10,426 bases of DNA from Bacteroidota bacterium (GTDB taxonomy: Bacteria; Bacteroidota; Ignavibacteria; UBA10030; UBA8401): assembly GCA_030824295.1 (NCBI GenBank), contig JAVBYA010000101.1:1-10426 (forward strand), in the 5' to 3' direction. Position 1 is the stretch's first letter. Each line of letters begins with the position of its first letter. Below are positions 1 through 6,570 of this stretch, one piece after another. Below the pieces are notes generated by a model. It searched no databases and was not told where the DNA came from. It saw only the letters and a program-made list of their open reading frames with translations. A program made the translations under genes and the position numbers.

Positions 1-757
1 GACGTTCTGTCCCCCTTTGCCGCCTGCACGGTACGTATCCATTTCGATATCCGCAGGATTGATCTCGATCTCCACATCGTCCTCGATCTCCGGGTAGACG
101 AAGACGGAAGCGAACGATGTGTGACGCCGTTTGTTGGCATCGAACGGTGAGATGCGGACAAGTCGATGGACGCCGATCTCCGCCTTCAGATATCCGAATG
201 CGAAGTCCCCCATCACTTCGATGGTGGCACTCTTGATGCCGGCACCGTCGCCGTCCTGGCGCTCGGCAAGGGAGATCTTATAGCCGGCCTGCTCACACCA
301 TCGCATGTACATCCGAAGGAGCATCTCTGCCCAATCCTGCGATTCGGTGCCGCCGGCTCCGGAGTGGATGGTCAGGATGGCATTCCTCTTATCGTCCGTT
401 CCGCTCAGCATGTTCCGGAATTCAAGGTCACCGAGGACCGCTGTGATCTTCCGGAATTCGGCGTCGACATCCGACTGCAGTGATTGATCCTGTGCTTCCT
501 CTGCCAGTTCGATGAATGCACGGGCATCATCGATGAGGCGTTTACCGTTCTGCCAGGCATCGACCCATGATTTACGGGTATTGATCTCCTGCATCACCTT
601 CTGAGCGGCAACGTTATCGTTCCAAAAGTTCGGTTCTGAGGTCTTCTGCTGGAGGGCGTCTATTTCACTTTGTTTGACATCGATGTCAAAGAAACCCCCG
701 GATTTGCGTGAGGCGTTCCTGGAGTTTGTTCAATTCTGCGGATGAGGCTTCAAACAT
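1..757 (-). CDS. prfB: Peptide chain release factor 2 (RF2), 3' end cut off by the window edge, expressed by programmed +1 frameshift
   Basis: RF2 reads UGA and UAA stop codons in the ribosomal A site and triggers peptidyl-tRNA hydrolysis. The gene starts at ATG 757-755. Twenty-three codons are read before an in-frame TGA (688-686), and a +1 shift then opens 229 more codons to the window edge, giving 252 visible residues. The usual length is about 365, so roughly the last 110 are missing. Visible hallmarks are HSGAGGTESQDWAEM, the stop-codon-reading tripeptide SPF (about residues 203-205) in RISPFDANKRRHTSF, and the catalytic GGQ (about 248-250) at the very edge. SPF rather than PxT separates RF2 from RF1. 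The start overlaps the upstream stop as TAATG, and AAAGGA (772-767) is a good Shine-Dalgarno 9 bases before it. This implies translational coupling to the small AtuA-domain gene. Identification is very secure; only the C-terminus is unseen. Confidence 0.96.
685..700 (-). promoter_or_regulatory. prfB autoregulatory +1 programmed frameshift site
   Basis: On the minus strand the site reads CGGGGGTTTCTTTGAC. It has an internal Shine-Dalgarno-like GGGGG run, three bases of spacing, the slippery CTT codon, the in-frame UGA stop and a following C, which weakens termination. This matches the Escherichia coli site (AGGGGGTATCTTTGAC) in every functional element, differing only at two positions before the slippery codon. 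When RF2 is scarce the ribosome pauses at UGA, tRNA-Leu slips from CUU to UUU, and GAC is read as the next codon. The protein before the site (MFEASSAELNKLQERLTQIR plus GFL) and after it (DIDVKQSEIDALQQK) joins into a normal RF2 N-terminal helix, so this is not a disrupted gene. Confidence 0.95.
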
Positions 758-1080
758 TATTGGAGTTCCTTTATATCGATTTCCATGCGCAGCATGACGC
801 TGCTCAGGGTCTTTCCTTGTGCATCATTCTTCAGCGAGCGTGTGCCGCCTCCGCCCAGGGAGTTATGGAGCAAAAAATTGAGTGCTTCGATGTTCGGCAA
901 TTCGAACCGCTCCACTCTGCCGAGACAGATGCCGGTAAAATGTTCCTTCACACGTTCTGCGGTGAGATACTTGACCAGGAGCGGATAGTATTCCGGTTTC
1001 CGTGCAATGACGCCGACATTGCCGGTGTCCCCTTTGTCCCCGGAGCGGGCATGCGCGATGGTGTAGAGCAATGTTTTCAT
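757..1080 (-). CDS. Small AtuA-related protein (stand-alone AtuA C-terminal, ferredoxin-fold-like domain)
   Basis: This 107-residue soluble protein has no signal peptide or membrane segment. Two conserved-looking blocks stand out: HARSGDKGDTGNVGVIAR near residues 9-26, and LPNIEALNFLLHNSLGGGG followed by TRSLKNDAQGK near residues 61-90. I recognise these as the domain that follows DUF1446 in longer AtuA-type proteins, where it is the C-terminal part of one chain. Here it is its own gene. Its ATG (1080-1078) overlaps the TGA of the large AtuA gene as ATGA, and its own TAA overlaps the prfB start as TAATG. The two proteins probably act as one complex. The biochemical activity is not established; the name comes from acyclic terpene (citronellol/geraniol) utilisation in Pseudomonas, which need not apply here. 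Family assignment is good, function unknown. Confidence 0.82.
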   Translation of the reverse strand: MKTLLYTIAHARSGDKGDTGNVGVIARKPEYYPLLVKYLTAERVKEHFTGICLGRVERFELPNIEALNFLLHNSLGGGGTRSLKNDAQGKTLSSVMLRMEIDIKELQ

Positions 1081-2438
1081 AGTGCGGTGACCTCCACGAT
1101 CGGCGTTACGGCGGACTTCTGCAGCAAGGCCGGCCAGTACGCGATCACATCGCTCGGTTTTGGCCGTCCTCCGGCAAATCCGGTGACCGATGGAGGACCG
1201 GTGAGAATAAGCGGAGCGATCTCGCGGCCGAACTGCTCCATCGCTTGCTTGTCCTTGCCCCGGACACCGATACGCATCATCACTTCGTTGAGCGATTCCG
1301 CACCGGTGGCCAATGGTCCGAACGAGGAATTGAAACCGAGGAACTCCGTCCGGATCTCATCGAACTGTAACCCCATGTCCGCCAGACGGGCGCGGAGGAT
1401 CTCATCCGCACGTTTGGCTTTCTCCAATGCATCAGGCCAGGCATACGTCAGTGTGGAGAATGCCGTATAGCCGTCGAAATAGGACATCGAAACTTTATAG
1501 GAATCGGTCGCGGGGCGCCCTTCAATACCGAACACCTCCACTCTGTCCGGTCCAACTTCCTTCAAGCGAATGGAAGTGAAATCTGCGATGCAATCCGGAG
1601 TGATGTAATTCTTCGGATCGCCGATCTCGTAGAGTAATTGTTCTTTGACGGTCGCTGCGGAAACGAGTCCGCCGGTGTGTTCGTGCTTGGTGATGATGAA
1701 ACGTCCGTCGGGATACGCCTCTGCGATCGGGAAGCCGATATGCGCCAGGTCCTGCACATTCTTCCAGTCGCCGGTGAAGTTACCTCCGCTCGCCTGTCCT
1801 CCGCACTCAAGGATATGGCCTGCAACAGTGCCGGCGGCGATGCGGTTCCAATCGTCCCACGACCAGCCGAACTCGTACATCATCGGCGCCAACGTCAGTC
1901 CGGTATCGGTCGTGCGTCCGGTGATGACGATCTGCGCACCCTGCTGCAGCGCTTCCACGATGGGACGCGCTCCAAAATAGACATTAGCACTGATCACCTT
2001 GGAACGGACCGCTGAGAGTTTCTCCCCCGTCTCCATATTGTCCAGCATCATACCGCGGGAGGCAAGGTCATCGATCGCGGGAAGGATATCGTCCCCATAG
2101 ACCACACCGATCTTCAGGCCGGTGATGTTATGCTTTCTTGCAACGGCAAAGATGGCATCGCGGCAGGCGGCAGGATTCACTCCCCCGCCGTTCGTGATCA
2201 CTTTGATCCCCTTCTGCACAATATCCGGAAGGATGGCATCGAAGACGCCGATGAGGTCCTTCGCATACCCGAGGGACGGGTCCTTGAGTTTCTGTTTCTG
2301 CATGATGGACATCGTCACTTCCGCGAGATAGTCCAGCATCATATAATCGATCGGACCGCGCCGAACCTGATCGAGCGGTGCGCGCTGCAGATCCCCCCAG
2401 AAACCCTGTCCCGACGCTATGCGGATGACGTTCTTCAT
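1077..2438 (-). CDS. AtuA-family protein (DUF1446), large subunit of a split AtuA
   Basis: This 453-residue soluble protein carries the typical blocks of the DUF1446/AtuA family: RIASGQGFWGDLQRAP at residues 6-21, TNGGGVNPAAC near 82-92, GRTTDTGLTLAP near 174-185, HILECGGQASGGNFTGDW near 208-225, and TGGLVSAATVKEQLLYEIGD near 255-274. An upstream in-frame ATG at 2510 would add 24 residues. I reject it because the added part overlaps a strong hairpin and looks non-coding, whereas ATG 2438-2436 opens directly on the conserved N-terminus and follows GAGAGG. The family is named after a gene of acyclic terpene utilisation and often sits with acyl-CoA carboxylase genes, but no such partner is visible here, so the substrate is unknown. 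The stop overlaps the next gene (ATGA). It lies 79 bases after aspS and may be read from the same transcript. Confidence 0.88.
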   Translation of the reverse strand: MKNVIRIASGQGFWGDLQRAPLDQVRRGPIDYMMLDYLAEVTMSIMQKQKLKDPSLGYAKDLIGVFDAILPDIVQKGIKVITNGGGVNPAACRDAIFAVARKHNITGLKIGVVYGDDILPAIDDLASRGMMLDNMETGEKLSAVRSKVISANVYFGARPIVEALQQGAQIVITGRTTDTGLTLAPMMYEFGWSWDDWNRIAAGTVAGHILECGGQASGGNFTGDWKNVQDLAHIGFPIAEAYPDGRFIITKHEHTGGLVSAATVKEQLLYEIGDPKNYITPDCIADFTSIRLKEVGPDRVEVFGIEGRPATDSYKVSMSYFDGYTAFSTLTYAWPDALEKAKRADEILRARLADMGLQFDEIRTEFLGFNSSFGPLATGAESLNEVMMRIGVRGKDKQAMEQFGREIAPLILTGPPSVTGFAGGRPKPSDVIAYWPALLQKSAVTPIVEVTAL

Positions 2439-2479
2439 TGACCTCTCTTTCCCTGCCTGAATGTTTGTCAGTGCAGGAC

Positions 2480-2508
2480 GGACAGCGGCTGTTGTGCAGC
2501 CGCCGTCC
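2480..2508 (-). other. Strong RNA hairpin between aspS and the AtuA gene, without a U tract
   Basis: On the minus strand GGACGGCGGCTG, loop CACAA and CAGCCGCTGTCC form a 12-bp stem. One pair is G-U in the minus transcript; the plus transcript would have an A-C mismatch at that place, so the uninterrupted stem is specific to the coding direction. It begins 9 bases after the aspS stop. The bases after it lack a run of T, so it is not a standard intrinsic terminator. It could stabilise or process the aspS mRNA end, partly reduce readthrough into the AtuA/prfB genes, or assist factor-dependent termination. I see no convincing promoter between it and the AtuA start. Confidence 0.6.
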
Positions 2509-2517
2509 ATGACCGGA

Positions 2518-4281
2518 TCACTTCAGTTTGATATGCAGTTCGTCGAGCTGCTTCTTGTCCACTTCGGACGGATTCTCATCCATCAGAGAGATACCGCTGG
2601 ATGTTTTCGGGAAAGCGATCACGTCGCGGATGGATTTCGCGCCGGCGAAGAGCATCGCCATGCGGTCCAGACCGAATGCGATACCGCCGTGCGGCGGTGC
2701 GCCGTATTTGAACGCATCGAGCATGAATCCGAACTTCATCTTCGCTTCTTCCGGTCCGATCCCGAGCAGACCGAACACTTTGCTCTGCAGTGCGGAATCA
2801 TAGATACGGATACTGCCGCCGGCGATCTCATTGCCGTTCATCACAAGGTCGTATGCACGGGCGCGGGCTTTGGATGCATCGCCGTCGAGCAGATGCGCAT
2901 CTTCCGGTTTCGGAGCCGTGAAGGGATGATGCATCGCTACGTAGCGCTTCTCTTCGTCGTTCCATTCGAACATCGGGAAGTCGACCACCCAATGCAGGTT
3001 CCAGGCATTCTCGTCGATCAGGTTGAGACGTTTCGCCATTTCCATGCGGAGCACGCCGAGGGTGGAGTATGTCTTCTGCCATGTATCGGAAACAAGCAGC
3101 ACAAGATCACCGACCTTCGCTCCGGTCGTTGTGCAGATCTGCATGCACAGTTCGTTACCGAGGAACTTCTCGATGGCCGATTCGATCCCCTTCTCCGTCA
3201 GTTTGATGTACGCCAGTCCGCCGACTCCGAGCGACTTGGTGAAGTCGACGAGATTGTCCATCTGATTGCGGGTATAGGCAGCACCGCCGGGGACAGCGAA
3301 TCCTGCGACCACTCCCCCTTTCTTCACATTCTCGGTGAACACTTTGAAACCGGAATCCTTCACCAGTCCGCTCAGATCGGAGAATTTCAAACCGAATCGG
3401 AGGTCCGGTTTGTCGCTGCCGTACCCTTCCATCGCATCCTTGTACGTTAGACGCGGGAAAGGAGCGGTGACATCGATCCCTTTGATCTCCTTCATGAAGC
3501 GGACCATCAAGCCTTCCACGATGGTCTGGATATCGATCTCGTCGACGAACGACATTTCCACGTCGATCTGAGTGAATTCCAGCTGCCGGTCGGCACGGAG
3601 GTCCTCATCACGGAAGCATTTCACGATCTGGAAATAGCGGTCATATCCCGCCACCATCAGGATCTGCTTATAGGTCTGCGGTGACTGCGGTAAGGCATAG
3701 AATTTACCGGGATTGATACGGCTGGGCACGAGGAAGTCGCGGGCCCCTTCCGGGGTACTCTTCATCAGCACCGGTGTTTCCACTTCCAGAAAACTATGCT
3801 CATCGAAATACCGGCGGGTGATCTGGTACATCTTATGCCGGAGGAGGAGGTTCTGCTGCATCGGTGCCCGGCGCAGGTCCAGATACCGGTACTTCAGCCG
3901 AAGGTCCTCGTTCGTATCGAGTTTATCCTCGATCGGGAACGGCGTTGTCTCCGCTTTGTTCAGGATGGTCAACGTATGTCCCAGCACGTCGATCTCTCCG
4001 GTGGAGAGCTTCGCATTATCTGTCCCGCCCGGACGGCGTTCCACGGTTCCGGAAACAGAAATGACGAACTCGGTCCGCAATTCCTTCGCCAAAGTATGGA
4101 TCGCTTCATGATGCTGCGGATTGAAGACGACCTGCGTCTTACCGTACCGGTCACGCAGATCTATGAAAATGACGCCGCCAAGGTCACGGCGGGTATCTAC
4201 CCAGCCGGTCAATGTCACGGTCTGTCCGATATGGGAAGACCGCAGTTCTCCGCACGTATGCGTTCGTTTGTTGTACTGCAT
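2518..4281 (-). CDS. aspS: Aspartyl-tRNA synthetase, bacterial type with GAD domain
   Basis: This class II synthetase charges tRNA-Asp with aspartate using ATP in the cytoplasm. The chain is 587 residues, matching the usual ~590. In order it shows an N-terminal anticodon-binding OB fold (about 8-115, with GWVDTRRDLGGVIFIDLRDR), motif 1 (about 159-186, VETPVLMKSTPEGARDF), motif 2 (FRDEDLRADRQLEFTQID, about 223-240), the bacterial GAD insertion (about 290-415), the HHPFTAPKPED block (about 451-461) and motif 3 (GIAFGLDRMAML, about 533-544). A GTG at 4293 would add four residues but abuts the AGGAGA (4299-4294) with no spacing. ATG 4281 sits 12 bases behind it and fits family N-termini better. 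Leu34, after RRD, is the residue typical of discriminating AspRS, where non-discriminating enzymes tend to have His. An intrinsic terminator lies directly upstream of its ribosome binding site. Confidence 0.96.
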   Translation of the reverse strand: MQYNKRTHTCGELRSSHIGQTVTLTGWVDTRRDLGGVIFIDLRDRYGKTQVVFNPQHHEAIHTLAKELRTEFVISVSGTVERRPGGTDNAKLSTGEIDVLGHTLTILNKAETTPFPIEDKLDTNEDLRLKYRYLDLRRAPMQQNLLLRHKMYQITRRYFDEHSFLEVETPVLMKSTPEGARDFLVPSRINPGKFYALPQSPQTYKQILMVAGYDRYFQIVKCFRDEDLRADRQLEFTQIDVEMSFVDEIDIQTIVEGLMVRFMKEIKGIDVTAPFPRLTYKDAMEGYGSDKPDLRFGLKFSDLSGLVKDSGFKVFTENVKKGGVVAGFAVPGGAAYTRNQMDNLVDFTKSLGVGGLAYIKLTEKGIESAIEKFLGNELCMQICTTTGAKVGDLVLLVSDTWQKTYSTLGVLRMEMAKRLNLIDENAWNLHWVVDFPMFEWNDEEKRYVAMHHPFTAPKPEDAHLLDGDASKARARAYDLVMNGNEIAGGSIRIYDSALQSKVFGLLGIGPEEAKMKFGFMLDAFKYGAPPHGGIAFGLDRMAMLFAGAKSIRDVIAFPKTSSGISLMDENPSEVDKKQLDELHIKLK

Positions 4282-4305
4282 TCGCTGATTCACTCTCCTG
4301 ACAAT

Positions 4306-4331
4306 AAAAAAAATCCCTGCAAAGAGGGATT
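4306..4331 (-). terminator. Intrinsic terminator just upstream of the aspS ribosome binding site; probable attenuator
   Basis: The minus strand reads AATCCCT, loop CTTTGC, AGGGATT, followed by an eight-T run (4313-4306), a textbook Rho-independent terminator with a perfect 7-bp stem. The T run ends only about 6 bases before the aspS AGGAGA at 4299-4294, so no promoter can fit between terminator and gene. Every aspS transcript starting upstream must therefore pass it. Taken with the promoter at 4360-4388, this makes it a leader terminator controlling aspS. The simpler reading is that it ends the YD-gene transcript with aspS living on readthrough. Confidence 0.85.
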
Positions 4332-4353
4332 ATGGGATGTACTGCTCTTATGC
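4319..4353 (-). promoter_or_regulatory. Possible antiterminator helix in the aspS leader
   Basis: In the minus-strand RNA GCAUAAGAG (4353-4345) can pair with CUCUUUGC (4326-4319): five pairs AAGAG/CUCUU, a bulged U and three pairs GCA/UGC. The second partner is the loop plus the top of the 5' arm of the terminator, so the two structures compete. The predicted transcript start lies right at the 5' end of this element. The helix is short and could be chance; no T-box, ribosomal-protein mimic or leader peptide is recognisable. Confidence 0.3.
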
Positions 4354-4359
4354 AAGGGT

Positions 4360-4388
4360 AAGATACGGAAAACCGCCGGGTTTTTCAA
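4360..4388 (-). promoter_or_regulatory. Candidate sigma70-type promoter for aspS
   Basis: TTGAAA (4388-4383) and TATCTT (4365-4360) are separated by exactly 17 bases. The first matches the -35 consensus at five of six positions and the second the -10 at four of six. The transcript would start near 4353 and carry a leader of about 72 bases containing the terminator at 4306-4331. The -35 box lies in the loop of the GC-rich hairpin at 4376-4396. Spacing and position are good, but the call rests on sequence match alone. Confidence 0.55.
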
Positions 4389-4396
4389 TGACCCGG
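4376..4396 (-). terminator. GC-rich hairpin directly after the YD-repeat gene, weak terminator candidate
   Basis: On the minus strand CCGGGT, a nine-base loop CATTGAAAA and ACCCGG form a 6-bp stem starting two bases after the TAG stop. It is followed by CGGTTTTCC, so the U tract is only four long and offset. It may end part of the YD-gene transcripts or protect their 3' end. Its loop contains the proposed aspS -35 box. Confidence 0.45.
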
Positions 4397-4398
4397 GG

Positions 4399-5856
4399 CT
4401 AATTCTGACGGACGAGATTTTTGAGGAACTCGATGATGCGCCGCGGTGCTGTACGGGGACGGAAGTTATCGTTATCGGTCAAATACGTGAAGAATTTACC
4501 ATCCTTATACAGCGACGGCGGACTGGGGCTTTCGGGATTGAAGGGACTGAACAATCCCTCCTCTCCCCCATAGGCAACGGCTGGATTGTAGATACTGGTC
4601 GGAGACTGCGTGAAACCGTATTGGCCCCACGTGTTGATGATGGATTGCGGATTGGCGGTGTCCGCCAGGATCATGCCGAGATACGTCCCATCCGGTGCGA
4701 TCACACGGCTGCCGAGAAGCGGAAAAAGATCGGCGTTGGCGGTCTCGTCAGCGAAGAGCGTATCTGTGGCGCCGGAATTTCCCGGTCCCGGGGGCTGCGC
4801 GCTGCCGGACCGGTTGAAGGCATACTTCACGAGGGTGACCGGTTCGTTGATCTGATCGTACGCGATCCACTCTGTCCGGTTCCCGCGGGAGTCATATTTG
4901 TACAGATTGCGGAACTTCAGAGAACGGTCGGCACCGGATTCTTCCACGAGGTTCATGTTCCTGTCATACTTCATATTCTTGGTGAAGATCATCTTACCGT
5001 CAAAGCCGAATTCCTTCTCAGAGAGCACTTTCCCGGATTCGCTGTAGATGAACTGCGTGCGGGAACGAAGCGTGCTGTCCGCGCGGTACGAGCGCAATTC
5101 CACCGGATTACCGTAGCGGTCATAATCGAATGCGAACCGTTCATGGACCGTATACTGCACACTGTCCATGGAACGGAAGTAGCGCTGATATTTGACTACC
5201 GAAGCGATGTTCCCGTTCTTGTCGTACGCGATAACAAATTTGCGGAGGTTGTTCTTATACTCAATGATGTTGCCGTGACCGTCATACAGGTACGAATCCC
5301 GCAGGAAGATCTTCCCGTCATCCAATCTGCCGAACGTCTCCAGCAATAGACCGGTTTCATCGTACACAAAGGAGAATTTCCTGTCCACGGCACCGTCCGC
5401 TTTGTACATGACCGTTTCGATGCGGTCATTGCGTCCGTTATACCGATGGACGGTCTTAACGGAGTTCTCTTCTTTCTTCACCACTTCTTCTATGAGGTTG
5501 CCGTTCTTGTCATACAGGAATGATGTGACTGCGGCGACCTTGTTATCGGAAGGATTGTAGGTGGTGATGCGGACGATGTTCCCTTTCCCGTCGAATCTGG
5601 TCTGCGATTCGAGTATGCCGGTGGGGTTCACCTTTCCGAATTTATACTGGAAGCGGGTCTGAGCGATCGTGGAAATGCCGGAGGATGCGATCCGTTTCCG
5701 TTCCTGCTGTTCAGCAGCACGGTCCCGTTCCATGGTCCGTTTGCTTTTCGGTACGAACTCCGATTGCTGAGCCACAGCGGCAACGGCCAGCAGCAGCGTA
5801 ACTGCTGCGCATCGCAGGACGATGCGGAAGTTCATATTGAGCAAGCGGTGGTTCAT
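4399..5856 (-). CDS. Secreted YD-repeat (RHS-like) protein with a distinct C-terminal domain
   Basis: The protein has 485 residues. Residues 8-29 (MNFRIVLRC, then a hydrophobic run ending AVA before QQ) form a signal peptide, so it should be exported; the true start may be the ATG at 5835 (Met8), as neither start has a clear Shine-Dalgarno. Residues 68-350 hold about eight YD-type repeats, including YDKNGNLIEE, YDETGLLLET, YDGHGNIIEY, YDKNGNIASV, YDRYGNPVEL and YDSRGNRTEW, expected to form strand-turn-strand sheets. A Pro/Gly-rich linker (about 350-362) leads to a C-terminal domain (about 382-460) with APDGTYLGMILAD, SIINTWGQYG, SPTSIYNP and KDGKFFTYLT. I know this DG-x-YLG / SI-x-NP pattern from short secreted bacterial proteins of unknown role. 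The chain is far too short for an RHS toxin shell and lacks the RHS core cleavage region. The substrate or partner is unknown. Confidence 0.8.
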   Translation of the reverse strand: MNHRLLNMNFRIVLRCAAVTLLLAVAAVAQQSEFVPKSKRTMERDRAAEQQERKRIASSGISTIAQTRFQYKFGKVNPTGILESQTRFDGKGNIVRITTYNPSDNKVAAVTSFLYDKNGNLIEEVVKKEENSVKTVHRYNGRNDRIETVMYKADGAVDRKFSFVYDETGLLLETFGRLDDGKIFLRDSYLYDGHGNIIEYKNNLRKFVIAYDKNGNIASVVKYQRYFRSMDSVQYTVHERFAFDYDRYGNPVELRSYRADSTLRSRTQFIYSESGKVLSEKEFGFDGKMIFTKNMKYDRNMNLVEESGADRSLKFRNLYKYDSRGNRTEWIAYDQINEPVTLVKYAFNRSGSAQPPGPGNSGATDTLFADETANADLFPLLGSRVIAPDGTYLGMILADTANPQSIINTWGQYGFTQSPTSIYNPAVAYGGEEGLFSPFNPESPSPPSLYKDGKFFTYLTDNDNFRPRTAPRRIIEFLKNLVRQN

Positions 5857-5991
5857 GGAACGATCAGGAGATAAGTGCGGAAATCAACGAAAATAGGCCC
5901 CAATGTCGGCATGGAACGGTTTGAACAGAGAGAAAGTAGAGAAAATGAGGACGAATTGCAATATGAAACAATGGCCGGAGCTACAGCAGAA
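5857..5991. other. Intergenic region between the pilin-like operon and the YD-repeat gene
   Basis: These 135 bases hold no open reading frame that I trust and no clear intrinsic terminator for the pilus-like operon. The only inverted repeat I see is a 5-bp CAATG/CATTG pair, too weak to call. A candidate promoter for the YD gene lies at 5933-5961. The YD gene is therefore probably a separate unit, though readthrough is possible. Confidence 0.5.
5933..5961 (-). promoter_or_regulatory. Candidate promoter for the YD-repeat gene
   Basis: TTGCAA (5961-5956) and TACTTT (5938-5933) are spaced by 17 bases on the minus strand. The -10 fits the TAnnTTT pattern of Bacteroidota-type promoters better than TATAAT. 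Transcription would start near 5926 and leave a 5' leader of about 70 bases. The match is moderate and no other element supports it. Confidence 0.35.
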
Positions 5992-6570
5992 TCATTGGTT
6001 TTCAGGGAAGAAATGCTGTTCCCACTTTGCAGTCCGTGCCGCCGATTCCGACGAGCCGTCTTGCGCACTGACCTCCTGATTCTTAGAGGTGATCTTTAGC
6101 TTCACATAGACGGATTTGATGCTGTTCACATTCGTCCCGGTAACACTCACACCATTGGCGCGGTAATATGCTACATAGAATGAATCGACATCCCGCGCCA
6201 CCTGGATAGTGGAATCCGGGTCAGTCCCCGGCACATTCACTGTCACCACACGATAGAGTACTTTATTCGCCCCTGTCGTCGGATTGAGATAATAGCGAAT
6301 GATGTCCACGTCCGAATCATCATCATAGTCGATGCGGAAACTCATCTCGTTAGTGCGGGCGATCGGGAAGCGTTTATTGGATGAATTGTATCCGGCAAGT
6401 TTCAGGTCTGCGGAGATCGTCTGGGCGGCACCGGTGAGTGTGTTGTTCAGATAATTGCGCTCGGTGTACTTGTAGAGCGCTTCATGAAGGTTCACCATCA
6501 GGTTCAGGATGATGGCGATGATGGATGCCCGGATGATGAGCATCCCGATGATATCGATGATCACGCCCAT
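5992..6570 (-). CDS. Pilin/pseudopilin-like membrane-anchored protein (PilW/GspJ-like), atypical N-terminus
   Basis: This 192-residue protein has one N-terminal hydrophobic helix (about 3-28, MGVIIDIIGMLIIRASIIAI) and then a long polar helix region leading to LTGAAQTISADLKLAGYN. A beta-rich extracytoplasmic domain follows. The block ending in LAGY, the following acidic segment DYDDDSDVD (81-89) and the C-terminal WEQHFFPENQ recall minor pilins of the PilW/GspJ kind, which sit at the tip of the pseudopilus. A canonical prepilin site (leader, Gly, then Phe/Met and Glu5) is absent; MG followed by V with Asp at mature position 4 is the nearest match. The start overlaps the upstream stop by one base (TGATG), implying coupled, roughly equal synthesis with its partner. 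It is the last gene of the four-gene operon. Assignment rests on architecture and context more than on sequence identity. Confidence 0.62.
   Translation of the reverse strand: MGVIIDIIGMLIIRASIIAIILNLMVNLHEALYKYTERNYLNNTLTGAAQTISADLKLAGYNSSNKRFPIARTNEMSFRIDYDDDSDVDIIRYYLNPTTGANKVLYRVVTVNVPGTDPDSTIQVARDVDSFYVAYYRANGVSVTGTNVNSIKSVYVKLKITSKNQEVSAQDGSSESAARTAKWEQHFFPENQ

Noticed and set aside
686..688. In-frame TGA early in prfB read as a nonsense mutation or pseudogene
   Set aside because: The surrounding bases form the known RF2 +1 frameshift site and the protein continues normally in the shifted frame.
2439..2510. A 24-residue N-terminal extension of the AtuA-family protein from the ATG at 2510
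   Set aside because: That stretch is mostly the 12-bp hairpin, its translation is not family-like, and ATG 2438 fits the conserved N-terminus.
2461..3450. A 329-codon plus-strand open frame
   Set aside because: It is antisense to the aspS motif 3 and GAD regions and to the intergenic hairpin, with no family resemblance.
4291..4293. GTG as the aspS start
   Set aside because: It directly abuts the AGGAGA with no spacing, and the extra four residues are not typical of the family; ATG 4281 is preferred.
4319..4353. A T-box riboswitch in the aspS leader
   Set aside because: The leader is only about 70 bases and lacks the specifier stem and the T-box sequence.
3796..5349. A 517-codon plus-strand open frame running across the aspS 5' end, the leader and the YD gene
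   Set aside because: It crosses two well-identified minus-strand genes and a terminator, its translation resembles no family, and long antisense frames are expected from the codon bias of the real genes.
4399..5856. An RHS/polymorphic toxin with an immunity gene
   Set aside because: The chain is short, lacks the RHS core cleavage motif and a variable toxin tip, and no small immunity-like gene follows.
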